DNA of 64,000 nt. Origin: Thalassia testudinum (taxonomy: Eukaryota; Streptophyta; Magnoliopsida; Alismatales; Hydrocharitaceae). The stretch covers positions 112,978,001 to 113,042,000 of the forward strand of contig JAZHRO010000013.1 of the NCBI GenBank assembly GCA_037157565.1, written 5' to 3'. The position numbers and the translations under genes were made by a program. Positions within the stretch are counted from its first letter, which is position 1; each line of letters starts with the position of its first letter. The notes under the pieces are model-generated. The model was not told the DNA's origin. It worked only from the letters and a program-made list of their open reading frames with translations, and did no database searches. Positions 9,696 through 21,529 of this stretch are shown in pieces.

Positions 9696-11807
9696 TGTCG
9701 TAGTAAGTCGCGAAATCCACTCGTCAAAAATAATTTTTATAATAACGAGACTTGGAGTCTCGGTCGTTCATCTCTAGGAGGATTTTGGAAATGGAAATTC
9801 AAATTTGATCTTGCTTGCTCTACTCGTTCAAAATCACATGTTGATTTATACTAAATAGGTATTGACATACGACATGCTGTTTCCAGAATATCAGAAATTG
9901 AAATCATGCAACTTTAATCACACCAAAAGATGATAATCAAGCACATGGTGATTTTCAACATATATATATATATTAATTGAGGCTTGATGGTGGTTACAGC
10001 ATAGGTAGCAGAATGTTTGTACTGGGAAATTTAAATCTAGTTAATAGAAAATGTGTGCGCATGCGGATTTGCAAGACTTCTCATGCACCATGCAGGAGAG
10101 AGAGATAGCTACACTACTAAGTAGTAAATAAAGCAATAAATCTACAAAGAACTATGCTACTTATCTAGTTAATAGAATGAAGGGCACTCGGAGGTGGGCT
10201 TTGATGGCCTTTGAGTGGGTGAGAGGAGATAGAGGGGCAGCCAATGGTGCTTAGGTCAGCCCTTGGAGAGAGGTTGGAGAAGGTGATTTAGGCTCTTGGC
10301 ATGGAGGTGGTGATGGCCATGGTGTACTCGTGGAGATGGAGGTGGAGGTGTAGGTGGAATGAGTGGAATGGAGCCAAAGAGCCAAGATTGACTAAATGGC
10401 CATGCCTTAGGTCTTTTTATAGGCCTAAGAGATGCTCTCTAGAGAATTATGGAATTATCTAGAGAGGACTATGGTAGGAGCTTGTGGGAGAGTGAGAGAG
10501 AGGGTGGATGGGTGGTTTTTAGATTCATATTTGGTGGATCTAAAAATTGAATGCATCTTGGTTGCTACTTTTAGCAACCAAGGCAACAACACATGGTAGA
10601 GAGTTCTAGAGAACTCTAACTAGGCTAATTTCGTGTAGGTGGTGTGTGTGTATGTGTGTGGGTTGAAACCTAGGTGGCTAGGTTGATTAGGTTAGGTTTT
10701 AGTGGGTTTAAGTCAATGTAGGTCTCAAATTAGGGTTGCAAACCCTAATTCACTAAGGTAAAATGCAATTAAACATTATACAAGTTTAATTGGGTGTGTG
10801 AAACCTAATTGAGAGTAAAATGACTCAATTAAGTTAGGTTTTAGTCAATTGGACTCTCACTAAGTCCAATTGGACTGTGTGCTGAGATCAGGGCTCAATT
10901 GGACTCACTGAGTCCAATTGAGTAAGCTGATGAAATTGACTATGATCCAAGTCAACTAGGTTTAGTGAGGATGTAATTACGTCCTTAGGGAGGTCTAGAG
11001 GTGATGTAGTAGGGTTAGGGCACCTTAATTTAGGTTTTTAGGGGGTTAGAATTGGGTTTAGGGACCCAAGAACTCAAGATCAAGACTTGAATTCCAAAAC
11101 AGGGACTGGAGAACAATTTTGGACGTCCAATAAAGTTATCAGACATCTTATAATGAAAAATCAGAAGTCCAGACTTATTGTCTGGACATCCAATCAGAGT
11201 CAAGAGGGATTTTGGGTTCTGTCTTGGGTATGCTGCAGAAATTGGATGTCTGACCAAGTGTCTAGACGTCGAATAATGCTGCAGATGTGGGTTTGAGGTG
11301 TGTGGGTTGTGGCTAAGGGTTTTCAACGTCCTATAACTCATCTAGACGTCCTGGAATAGGCTGGAATTATGGTTTTAAGGCTTCCCAGGGTGTAGTGACC
11401 TAATTTAAGGGTGGCTAAGGCTTGGGGAAGCTTCTAGGCTGTCTTAGGGCTAGGGTGGACCTAAGTTCTTCAGAATTTTCTGCTTTATTCCTACTTAACG
11501 GAGTAGCATACCTCAACTCCCTTACATTATTGTCTACTACATCTACTCTAGGTCTTCTGCTCCAGCTTTGCTACAACTCTAGCGTTCGGTCCAGCTTCAG
11601 ATCTAGTCTCAGATCCAGCTCTTGAGCTTCTTATTACCTGTAAATTATATAATGCATTTAATCAGTACATTATAGCATTATTTTATGCTTAACTACAGAA
11701 AAATAGTAAAGATGCAAATAATGCTTATGCATGCATGAACTACCCTAACTTATGCTAAGTCCTAGCCTAATTTAGGTCAATTAAGACCTATGATTGCTGT
11801 GCAATCA
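9696..11807 (-). repeat. 3' LTR of element M1 (Athila)
   Basis: About 2.1 kb. The minus-strand start is TGATTGCACAGC (11807), immediately after a polypurine motif AGGCATGGGG; the end is placed at TTACTACGACA (9696). A U5-like block (ACGACCGAGACTCC, 9751-9782) lies near the end, as in the other Athila LTRs. Contains a cluster of palindromes around TCCAATTGGA (10846-10920) and repeated GACGTC-type words (11120-11350). Boundaries rest on motifs rather than on a second LTR copy. Confidence 0.6.
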
Positions 11808-13841
11808 TACCCCATGCCTAAATCTTGCTAGTACCTAGCAAATGTAAAACTAAGTTATGTATAGAAGTGTCCCTGAGGGATTGATAATTATCAAGTGTAT
11901 GATTAGAGATTATTTTCCTTTTTGTTTCCTTCCTATGCTTTAGAAATCCAGACAATCATGAAAGTGTGGATATGTAGCCTTTGTAATGGATTCAAGTGAA
12001 AAACTTCATTCACCTTTAAAGCTTGTACTTGGCCCCTAGTAAAATTCTAGCGGGATAGGCAATTTTCTCCCCTCGGGGTATTAAAAATATTTTATGAATT
12101 CCACCCTGGCTTTAAGCTTAGGTAGAGAATATCTTAGGGAAATGATTGTTTATTTGGTGGCTCACTCCCATTTGGTATTACTTAGAGATTAGTACTACAG
12201 AATCTAGATTCCCAAATTATTAGGTAACTCAACTTAAAGAAAGATGAGAAAACTATGCTCTTTGGTTCCTTTGTATTTCTTATCTCTTTTCTTTCTTTTT
12301 TATTCTTTTTTTTTTTTTCCTTCTTTCTTTCATATATAGAGCTCACAATCTCACCAGATTTACACATGCGTTCCGTATTTGGTGGTCTCACATGGCATTA
12401 ACACCTTAATTGAGTTCCAGTAATCCTAGCACTAAGTTAGAATTCCTCAGCCAGTATTTGGGCGGGCAGAAACATAGAAAAAGAAATGGGTTAAGGCCAT
12501 ATTAGGTGGATTTCAATTTTATTTGGTGGTATTACCTCAATGCAAATGAAATAAACATTAAAGACTCACAAACTCTTTTTTCTGCTCTTTTCTTCTCTCC
12601 CTCTCTTTTTTTTTTCTCATTTTCTCATTTTTTTCATATATAATTTTTCTAACGCAACACATTCATGAATTTTATTGAGGCATTATTAGGGATTGATGGT
12701 ACTCAAGAGACATTGTGTGGCTTATTTGGTGGAAGTGCCTACTCTCGGCACCAGGAAGGATAGATAGGATGGTGTATTTCTGACCTTGACATCAATACCC
12801 TCCTTTAGCCGAGGATTTCGTAAAGAATGGTCGTTACCATCCACCTTTGCCCTAGTTTTATGGGAACTCGTTCTTCAGGTATTTTCCTTGATTGGTGGCT
12901 CTCAATATTTCATACAAAGTGTATACGCAAGAACTGAGAGCAGAAACTATGCCTATTCTATGAGTATCATCACCTAATTATCCAGAATTTCGTATTTCTT
13001 GCACTAATCTTAGAGCACTAGTACACTCTACTCTCATCTCACACTATTTTGTGGATTTTTTGAAGAAAATGTGCCTGACTCCCAAAACACTATCCAGGGG
13101 TTCAAAAAAAGAAGCACTGCTTCTTTTCAACAGGCTAAAGATGTTTATCAGTTTTCACTGTGAATCCATTGCAAATTCTACGTGTGGGTGTGAATATTGT
13201 ACTGGATCTAGATTACAGGAATCAACTAGAGGATAAGGTCCCTAATGCATTCTCTTAATAAAAATAATCTTATTCATGAATGCACTAGGTATATATGCTG
13301 AAAACAAGTAACCTCTTTCATTTGTACTTCATAAATTTCCTTACCGGGTTACATTTAGCTTGATCCCAAATTTAGAACTAAAGGGTGGCTGTTGTGGACA
13401 AATTCTAGCTCCAATGCGAGCATTGGAGGTGGAGTTGGTTGTTCTTATATTTAGGATCCTAAAGTACATTTGACATGTTGCTCTGAGGTTTTCTAAGTGT
13501 TGGCAAAAAAATTTTTCAGTTTTGCTGTATATATACCCCCCATGCCTAAGTTCTTACATGTCCTCATGCATGAATATAAACAAAAATAAATACAACAGGG
13601 AGTAAGTGGGTAGAGATCACCTGGAATTGCTCCTGAATTTTAATTTCAGAATCGGGCAACCTGACAGCATGCAATATGCGAAAAGGAGATATGCTAAAAG
13701 AAAAATATGCTATGTATAAGAATGGTATGTATAGGGTGATGAAGAATGTGGGTAGATGCTAAGTTTAATGCCTCCAGTTGGGCAAAAACTCAATCACACG
13801 TCCTCGATAAGATGAATGACTTCGTCAGTTGGAGGAGGTTC
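11808..13841 (-). other. M1 3' untranslated region with two polypurine motifs
   Basis: Two kilobases between the pol stop and the LTR, with no convincing reading frame. Minus-strand AGGCATGGGG abuts the LTR (11819-11810). A second copy, AGGCATGGGGGG (13547-13536), lies about 290 bases after the pol stop. Between them are two A-rich tracts (minus strand; plus 12290-12340 and 12590-12650). The same arrangement is seen in C1. No envelope-like frame is visible. Confidence 0.6.
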
Positions 13842-14428
13842 CTAGGCCATTAATGGCTTGAGGCGTTGGCCATTTACTATAGAAACATGCCCAGATTTTG
13901 GGTCCATGATTTAGACCACATCGTTAGGATACGGGTGAATTACAACGAATGGGCCAGTCCCCTTGGACTTGAGTTTCCCTGTAAAGAGTTTCAGTTGCGA
14001 ATCAAACAACCAGACCTGCTGGTTGGGCATGCATGCTTTCCTCCGAATGTGGCTGTCGTGAAAGGCCTTGGTCTTATCCTTGTATATCACGGCGTTCTCA
14101 TAAGCCTCCTGCCAGATTTCTTTTAATTTGCAGAGCTGGAGCTTTCTTTCATGACCTCCAGCATCGAGGTCAAGGTTACATTTTCGCATAGCCCAGAAGG
14201 CGTGGTGTTCCAGCTCGACAGGATGGTGACAAGCCTTACTATATACCATGCGATATGGCAACATTCTGAGTGGGGCCTTGTAGGCGGTCTAATATGCCCA
14301 AAGTGCATCAACTAATTTATCAGACCAGTCCTTCCTATCTGGTCTAACCATCTTCTAGAGAATTAGCTTGATTGATGGTTAGACACTTCAGCCTGCCCAT
14401 TAGTCTGCTGATGATATAGGGTGGCTAT
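13842..14428 (-). pseudogene. M1 element: integrase C-terminal fragment
   Basis: Minus-strand coding for the end of an Athila integrase. It starts at IATLYHQQTNGQAEVSN, which includes the catalytic glutamate region. It continues through MLPYRMVYSKACHHPVELEH and the AFHDSHIRRK block to the GPF motif (KLKSKGTGPFVV) and ends GQRLKPLMA with a stop at 13842. Matching blocks occur in C1 residues 470-670 of its second open stretch. A stop follows NHQSS and several residues are changed. The upstream part is cut at 14428 by insertion of the P1 LTR. Confidence 0.85.
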
Positions 14429-15961
14429 TGATTAGCCCATATTTGTGGGCTATTTAAGTATTTAAGTGCCTAGACATTAAGTTAATTTTAATATTTAGAT
14501 AGCATACATTAGGATGTAAGTAAATTAATTCATATTTTTGGCTTAAGTGCATAATTCATGTGTGGCATCCATATCTAAATGCATTTAGAATTAATCTAGA
14601 ATTGCATGCATTTGATTAGTTAATTAATTAGGTGCATTACATACATTGTTTTAATTAACATAGAAGTTAAGAAGTTATGTATAAATAATCCAAATTCTTT
14701 TATTATTATTCTTCTTCTCCTTCTACAGGTAATCGCTCCACCTCTGCCTCCTCCTCCTGCGCATTCACTCGATGGTGGATCTCCTCCCACCTATTTGGAT
14801 TTCAAATCCTTGTAGCCACAGCTACAAAGGAGGAGGAATGGCCGCCATTCAAAGTGGACTCCATGCCCACCCCTCACCGTGCAGAGAACTTGTTCTCATC
14901 CACTCCACTTACATCGGCCAATCGCGGTGGAGCTTCGCCACCGTGGGCGTGCGGGGTGATAGCCTGCACCGCCATCGCAAGGCTCCGTATTATAATCACC
15001 AGATCACTTCCCCTGATGACCACCACTACGCACCTTCCCGCTCATAAGTTCTCAGACGTCCAAAGTCCCTGCCTTTGTCCATGCCTCTACTACCCGAGCA
15101 CATCTCCCACGCATCACGTGCACCACCATCATCACTTGCGTCCTCCTCACAGCAACTCCGCGTGCGTGCAGTAGTGCGCAACTTCTTGCGTGTGCACCAC
15201 CATCACCATGCGCTCCTGCCTCCTTCCACTCGGTGTGCCCAGCAGCAGCCGGTGCGCCACGCCCATAGCAACAGTGTGAGCACTCCCCGCGCCTCCATCG
15301 TGCCGTGCACCACCAGCCCTCGCCGATCAACCTCGTCCCTCCTGCGCAAGCTCTACACCAACGCCGCGTACGCCCAGCGGCTCACGTCCCTCACCTTCGT
15401 GAGCTTCAACAACAAATAGAGTTGTAGCCCACCGCACCCACTATCGACCTCTCCTCTGATCTCTCGTCTCCAACTGCCATTCACTGTGCTGCGACCACTG
15501 TTGGGTGTGGCCTGAGGGGGGTTACCTTCGCTTGCACCCTTGCCATCCAACTCTTCTTCATCTGTGTGCACACTCCATTTGAAGGCAATGCTCTGTTTTG
15601 CCTCCCATTAGTTATTACATTCGTATGCCATTGCAAACTTTTGATTTTTTTATTAATTAAATATTATGGTTGTTTGAGGAGAGCCCCCCTCATCTTTCAT
15701 TGAAATGCAAGTTCAGAGATTACATGCATTGTTATCCTAATTAAAAAGGGATTTTAACTTACTTATTTAGGAAAACTAATTCTGAACATTATTATTTTCA
15801 AATTTAGCGAGTTTGTAATAGCCATTGCCTTCCTTTGGGCACGACCCGCTCTTCTGCAAGTGGTTTAATTTTTATTCTTTTTATTTGCGATTTTCCATCA
15901 CTTGCATATTATAACACGACATTCTTTATGCGAAACAACGAAATTGAAAATCGACTTATCA
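14429..15961 (+). repeat. 5' LTR of element P1 (Athila)
   Basis: Starts TGATTAGCCCATATTTGTG directly at the point where the M1 integrase frame stops, and ends GACTTATCA two bases before the PBS. Length 1,533 bp. TATA box at 14680. The middle part is rich in CACCATCAC-like words and gives long spurious frames in several phases. The five bases before it are GCTAT; the matching right flank is not in the window. Confidence 0.75.
14680..14687 (+). promoter_or_regulatory. TATA box in P1 LTR
   Basis: TATAAATA in an AT-rich stretch, followed by a pyrimidine-rich segment (14700-14765). Inferred LTR promoter. Confidence 0.4.
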
Positions 15962-15963
15962 AA

Positions 15964-15980
15964 TGGCGCTGTTGGTGGGG
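15964..15980 (+). other. P1 primer-binding site, tRNA-Asp type, decayed
   Basis: TGGCGCTGTTGGTGGGG differs from the tRNA-Asp complement at three positions, two of which lie in former CpG sites. Two bases after the LTR end. Confidence 0.75.
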
Positions 15981-17429
15981 AGGCAACGAGTCTGTTAGAT
16001 TCGCATTTATTTAATTATTTGTTCACATTTTATTTGAGGCACATTTCAATTCGATTATCTGTTTGGTGCGAGGTACACGTATTTGGAGACATCTTGTCTC
16101 ACCAGCCTCAAAGATCAGGCAATCCTTGACATCGTTGGTGGAGTTGCAACACTGGGAGAAGGAGCATCATGCTTGCCTTAGTAATGCCTTGGTGGACCTT
16201 GTTTCCACTGCTAGAGGAGATATTCGGAGGACCACATCTTCATCTCACCCACTTAGTTGTAGATAGTTTTTACTTTTCTTTCTTCTCTTTAGTTTAGTAC
16301 ATTCATTTGGAAAACACTTGTTCTGGGGTATATTTTAGGGGTTTGTTCCTCGACTTCCTTTTAGGCCCGTGTTGGGTAATTTTTCGAGAGTCTATTCCCA
16401 TCTATTTAGACTTAGGATTTTACATTCTTTTGTGGATTGATTTTATTTTTCTTGATTGTGCATAAGTATAAAAACAAAAAAAACAAAAAAAGAAACACAA
16501 GATGCCTGCCTTAGGATGACCATTTAGGTGTGAATGAGTAGCCTCTAGATTTATTTTGCTTGCATTTGCGTGCATCTTGCATTGCTGATTGCTGGAGGAA
16601 AGGTACGTCCTCTTTCTTTGCATTCTATATTGTTCATGCATGTGCATTTGGATTTAATTGCAAGACCACCTAATTGAATTGAAAAGATCTAACAAGTGGT
16701 CACATTTTCTTGAAAAAGGACTTTAAGTTAAGGAGGAACACTAAAATCGAAGGACTTGAATTGAGACATTGTGCTGCGATTCAAAATTCAAAACTCGAAA
16801 TTTTTACGTTGTATGCACACTTATATCTCTTACACCACGACATGCATTTATACACTCCTAGGTCTTGGAACTACTAGCACAAGTGCCCTTCTACCGTTGG
16901 ATTCTGAAGTGTTCAGAACTTGAGATCAAAAATTTTGTAAATCTAAAGAGTGGGATACCCTATCACGGATTTTTGGGGGTAGTTAAGAAGCATCACGAAA
17001 GCACAGCTTCAAAGGAAGGCTTAGGCCTACTTGCATCCCTCGATCTTCCGCTTTAGAGTTGCTCTACCATTTGAGATTTAGGGAAGAACACCTAAGCTCC
17101 AACTAGGTCATTTTAGGCATTTCGAAGGCCGACAATTGGCATGTAATTGATTGAGCAACTTGCTTTGTTACCTACAATTTGAATTAAAGTCAAAAGCCTA
17201 AATTTGTAAAGACCTAACATGTCCTTTTGAATTGTGTTTGTAGTGCATGCTTGGTAGGCGATCTCTTAGGAGACAACTTGTTTCCGATCTTGAACCTAAA
17301 AGAATCTTAAGAAGGAACCTCCTAAGGGAAGAAATGGTTGGTCAAAGAAGCCTTAAGGAATATTTCATTCTGACCAATTAAGCTGGCCCTACACTACATA
17401 GACCTGGAGGGGACAATCCTTATGAGATC
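15981..17429 (+). other. P1 untranslated leader
   Basis: About 1.45 kb of leader between PBS and recognisable gag. Short frames at 16063-16266 and 16865-17056 show no family resemblance. The gag start has probably decayed: a stretch near 17303 resembles the LRR start of related gag genes but lacks an ATG. On the minus strand at 17041-17085, TCAAATGGTAGAGC resembles a tRNA D-arm, without a B box. Confidence 0.5.
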
Positions 17430-18708
17430 AAAAGTAGTACCATATCCTTGCTGCCCTCCTTTTATGGTACTGTTAGGGAAGACCCTTACAGGCATATAGA
17501 GGAATTCACCGAGGTCTGTTCCATGGTAAAGTTGCAAGGAGTTACTAATGACGCTCAAATGTGGATCCTCTTTTGTTTCTCCCTTAAGGACAAAGCCAAG
17601 TATTGGTATCATACCCTTGATGATATTAACACTTGGGATGCCCTGAAGGAGTTTTTGAAGAAGTACTTCCCCATGAGCAAAACAAATCACTTTAGGAGGG
17701 AAATTATGAGTTTTGTTCAAAAGGATGGGGGAGCTTTCCATGATGCGTGGGAGCACTTTAATGACCTGTTGAGACTTTGCCCACATCACCAGGTGCCTAA
17801 GTGGCAACTGGTTGAAAGGTTCTACACTGGACTTAATGATTCACATAGGCAGACTGTGGATGGTGCCTATGTAGGAACTTTCTATCTAAGATTGAGGATG
17901 AAGCTTGGAACCTTTTTGATACTTTGAGTGAGAAGTCTATTCACTTGAATTCTGCCTACATGGAAGGAAAACCCACTCTCATGCAAAAAAAGTTGGAGGC
18001 AAATGAGGCAAGGGCCACCCAGAATTTAGCCTATCAGATTCAATTGTTGAATCAAAACATGGAAAGGCTTATGTCGAGCCTAGGCCAATTCGTATCTAGC
18101 ACCTCCACATCCCAAGCTTCTGAAGGCTCCTTTTGCCAGGGCAATACACACGCCACTGTGGATTGCCACTTGGCCTCCCAATTCCCTAAGCTTGTACAGG
18201 TAGATCTGAATGCCGCTCAAGGGTTCCATCATAGACCTCATAATGACCCTTTTCCCAACACTTATATAATGAGGGATGGAGGAATCACCTAAACTTTTCC
18301 TGCAGACAAGGGATGTTTCAAATTCATGGAATTATAAACCAGAACCCTTTCAAAATCAACAATGAACCAACCTCAAAACTTTGCCCAATCTAAAACCTCT
18401 GAGATGGGTGAATTGAAGGCAATGTTGAGAACTATGTAAGAAAGTCAAAGTGCCATCATCAAATCTCATGACAAGGTTATACATGAAATGAAATCGCAGA
18501 TAGGACACCTTGTTGAGGCCGTTAGATAGAGGGAAACTGGGAAGCTTCCCAGTGCTGCTGAGGAGAATCCTAAAGGAAAAGGGATTGTCTTTAAGGAGCA
18601 TGCCCAGGCGATGACTATTTTGAGGAGTGGGAAAGAAATTTCTGAACTCGATTCTCCTATAGTCTCACCCTCTGAAAAACTTTCCACCCCGACTTTCACC
18701 CCTACTGA
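17430..18708 (+). pseudogene. P1 element: Athila-type gag, truncated
   Basis: Encodes the capsid domain of a gypsy Gag. The core is SFYGTVREDPYRHIEEF, FSLKDKAKYWYHTLDD, the W-D-A-L-K...FLKKYFPMSKTN block, and AWEHFNDLLRLCPHHQVPKW (17448-17840). A frameshift near 17890 leads to WNLFDTLSEKSIHLNSAYME and the glutamine-rich tail; stops occur at 18290, 18437 and 18528. The tail ends at TFTPTD where the P2 LTR begins at 18709. Protease and pol of P1 are absent. Relative to C1, the gag has the same domain order. Dead fragment. Confidence 0.85.
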
Positions 18709-19389
18709 TGTAAACATGTTTACACTATATAAGATATCTATTTATGCATGTTCTTAAGCATAGAATTGCATTGCATACTATAAATATTGCATAGCATGCA
18801 TCATTTTTGCATTTAGATTAGTTTGAATAAAATGGAGGTTAATTGTCTTCCTTTATGTTCAGGGATAGGGCAAAATTTTTATCGGGGCCTCGGATTGAAG
18901 ATCCAACCATATAAATTTTATCAGGGCGACGATTGGAGTTCAACGACTCCAAGATCGCCCTAATCTGACATCTGTAGCATCAGATAGAGATCGGGGAACC
19001 CTAGAAGATCAAGGGCCAAGATGGTGTGAATCCACACTTCAAATGACAAATCCGATCGCACGGATGGATTTGGATCGACGATCGCAGCCTAATGGCGTGA
19101 AAATCGACTCAATCCGATAACCGTGGCACCATCTACATCATCCAAAAGATGGACGGCCAAGATGGTGCCACGTGGCACCATCTCGGCCACCCAATGGGCC
19201 ACCGTCAACATCTAAAGCTTTTAGTGCCCACACATCTCCGCTGTTGGATCAAGATCCAACGGCTGAGAGTGGCGCTCAACCAACTACCCTCAATGTCTTA
19301 AGGCCATTTGAAGAAGCGATCTCGACTGTCGGATTTCAATCCAATGGTCCAGGGTGCGCGACTAGAAGACACTCCACCTGTCCATCCAT

Positions 19390-19445
19390 GCGCGTAGCAC
19401 AGCGGATAGAGCACTCGCTCGCGGTTGGGCGTGGGTTCGAGCCAC
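19390..19445 (+). other. tRNA-like segment inside P2 LTR
   Basis: GCGCGTAGCACAGCGGATAG resembles a tRNA 5' half with A box, and GTGGGTTCGAGCC, about 35 bases on, resembles the B box. The anticodon arm is not well formed, so it is not called as a tRNA gene. Same orientation as the LTR. Confidence 0.5.
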
Positions 19446-19771
19446 AAGGAGAAGGCTAGGGGCACGCGTGCGAGCGAGCGTGAGGAGCGCTCGATCGTGA
19501 TCGAGCAGCTACGCACGCTCGATAGAGCTCACGTGATATCAGACGCGCAGTGAAGAAGCTGGATCGCACGTGCAAGCGCGCGATGAGGAGGCGCGACGAG
19601 GATGCATCAAGATCGTGGGTAGGCGTTTAAAGAGAGGAGGCGAGTGGGCGCTTGCGCGCCACCCCACTACACCCACGTTCGAACCTTTAGCGGTGGTTTT
19701 ATCCGTCACTAAAGGTCTAGAATTAATGTTTTTCAAATTAAAAAGACCAAATTGCCCTCACTCCTTGCAAC

Positions 19772-19777
19772 TATAAA
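19772..19777 (+). promoter_or_regulatory. TATA box in P2 LTR
   Basis: CTATAAACGG about 650 bp before the LTR end, followed by C-rich sequence and a pyrimidine stretch. Inferred LTR promoter. Confidence 0.4.
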
Positions 19778-20427
19778 CGGAGACCCCCTCCATACGAAAT
19801 TTTCATCCCTTCCTTCTCTCCTCTACCTCTCCAAAGCTCACGAGAAGCTTGTCCCACACCCCTGATGCTCCTCTAGAGATAAAGTCAAATTTTCGCTCTC
19901 ATTTCGGAAGCGGATCCCACGACGACGACGTGCTGCCCCGTTCTCATTCCTCCTACCTCGACCTCCTTCTTCCGACTTTGTCCTCCTTCGTCCAGGCGGC
20001 ATCTCGTCCTCCAAGCAATCGTCGAGGAGGATAACTTCTCTCTCCCATTCTTCGTTACAGCTTTCTAGAGTAGAATTTTCCTGCTTTCTAGTGTAGCCAA
20101 TTTCCCGCTTTCTAGTGTAATTCTTCTTTGGATTCATTGTATAAACATTTTGAAATATTGAGTGCATGTTTTCTCTCACTCTCTCTCATTTATTTTGATT
20201 GTTAATATTGCTTCATTATAATTAAGTCGCTTCGCGTTTCAACAAAAACTCTAAAAAAAGAATATAATTGCAAATATAGATCAACGTAGCCTCCCTGAGT
20301 TCGACCCTGGATTTCTATTCCGGTACAAATTTTATTTGTTGAACACAAGTTCTTCTCTTTCACACTATGATGACAGGTTTTCTCAAAACCAAATACCTTA
20401 GCATAGCAACTCGTAGCTTAAACATTT

Positions 20428-20444
20428 TGGCACCGTTGCTGGGG
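20428..20444 (+). other. P2 primer-binding site, tRNA-Asp type, decayed
   Basis: TGGCACCGTTGCTGGGG differs from the tRNA-Asp complement at two positions, both explained by loss of CpG. Confidence 0.85.
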
Positions 20445-21005
20445 AGGCAATGATTTTCGATCTTCTTTTCGCATTTCACGCACTTTATTGTTTTCTAACG
20501 TGCTTTCTCTTGTGTCTATTGCTTTTCAGAGACCTCCATCTGGGAATCATCAAGCAGTAGACCGGAGTAAAGTGCAGTTGAAGATAGCTGTAAATGCTCC
20601 CCATTCTTTCCCCCTCCATAGATTTAATTTGCCACATTAAATCCAAATTCCCATTAACCTAGGTGTTTGCATAAATCTTAGGAATAGATTGGTTGTTTGG
20701 ATTCTCACTCACATTCATTCCACCCTCGTTGATAAAAAAAAAACAACAAAAAGATAATCTTGTGGGAAATTTTCAACAAACACACAACGTACACCCACAT
20801 TCATGGCACTTAACCTAATTGATTTGTTTCTACTCAACCGGGTTCTGATTTGTGGAATCAGTATACACAAAGCAACACATAAAAGAGTAGAAATCATTCT
20901 AGGTTAACCATCTTTGTGTGCCTAACATAGTGATGCATTTGTGGCCAGTTGTTTGAGTTGTTTGGGTCGCACCACTCTACTTAAAATCAACTCATAAAGT
21001 AGCTT
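20445..21005 (+). other. P2 untranslated leader, truncated
   Basis: Leader sequence without a reading frame. The part at 20920-20980 resembles the M0 leader in reverse complement. It is cut at about 21006 by the next LTR. Confidence 0.5.
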
Positions 21006-21529
21006 GATGAGTCCATTTTAAGGGACTAATATTACGCCTAAGTAACTTTAATTATGTCTTTTAGGTTTGTTAATAACTATATTAAGCTATAAAGGTTTGC
21101 ATGCATCATGATTTAGGTTTGCATTTATTCTATAACTTAATATGTTCTTTTTATGTGCAGGAGAAATAATTGGCAAAAGAATGAGGGGAAAAGGATAAAT
21201 TACCCCTTTTCAAATCACCGACGGCTATTCTTTTCCCCATTCTCTGGGGAACCCACAACAGCCGCCGGCCAGAGATAGTTAAGGGATTTGAAAATCCCTT
21301 AACCCTCGGAGGTGCAACGGAGAAGTTAAAAAGAAGAGGAGGGGAGCAAAGGAGAGGATCTTCTTCATCGACGGGTTCTTCTTCCTACCCCTGGGGGGAT
21401 ATCCTTCCTCTCCACTGTTGAGAGAGTATGCATTGTGGAGAAGGCGCACCAACCCATCCTACCCTCGCCACGCCACCGTGCCATCCACCTCCCAAGAGCC
21501 CGCAGGCGCTGCACTGCCCCCCCGCAGGC
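21006..21529 (+). repeat. Left part of a further LTR, truncated by P3
   Basis: Begins TGATGAGTCCATTTTAAGGG inside the P2 leader and stops where the P3 LTR begins. The start motif and position suggest a nested LTR, but no second copy or PBS confirms it. It contains CT/GA-rich and GC-rich sequence with no credible gene. Confidence 0.4.

Larger units (their letters stand above)
18709..20424 (+). repeat. 5' LTR of element P2
   Basis: Starts with a 16-base palindrome TGTAAACATGTTTACA and ends AGCTTAAACA three bases before the PBS; 1,716 bp. Inserted in P1 gag (left flank ACTGA). Contains the TTGGAT/ATCCAA hairpin (19244-19259), a tRNA-like segment (19390-19445), the palindrome GCTCGATCGTGATCGAGC (19489-19506), a TATA box (19772) and a U5 block CCTCCCTGAGTTCGACCCTG (20290-20309). 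Confidence 0.8.

Noticed and set aside
14772..15571. Several overlapping frames of 90-114 codons
   Set aside because: Inside the P1 LTR, rich in His/Pro/Ser from CACCATCAC-like words, on both strands; chance frames.
17041..17085. tRNA on the minus strand in the P1 leader
   Set aside because: Only a D-arm-like word is present; no B box and no stems.
19390..19445. A functional tRNA gene
   Set aside because: A and B boxes are suggestive, but acceptor and anticodon stems do not pair well, so it is kept only as tRNA-like. The same applies at 6513-6572 and 8725-8780.
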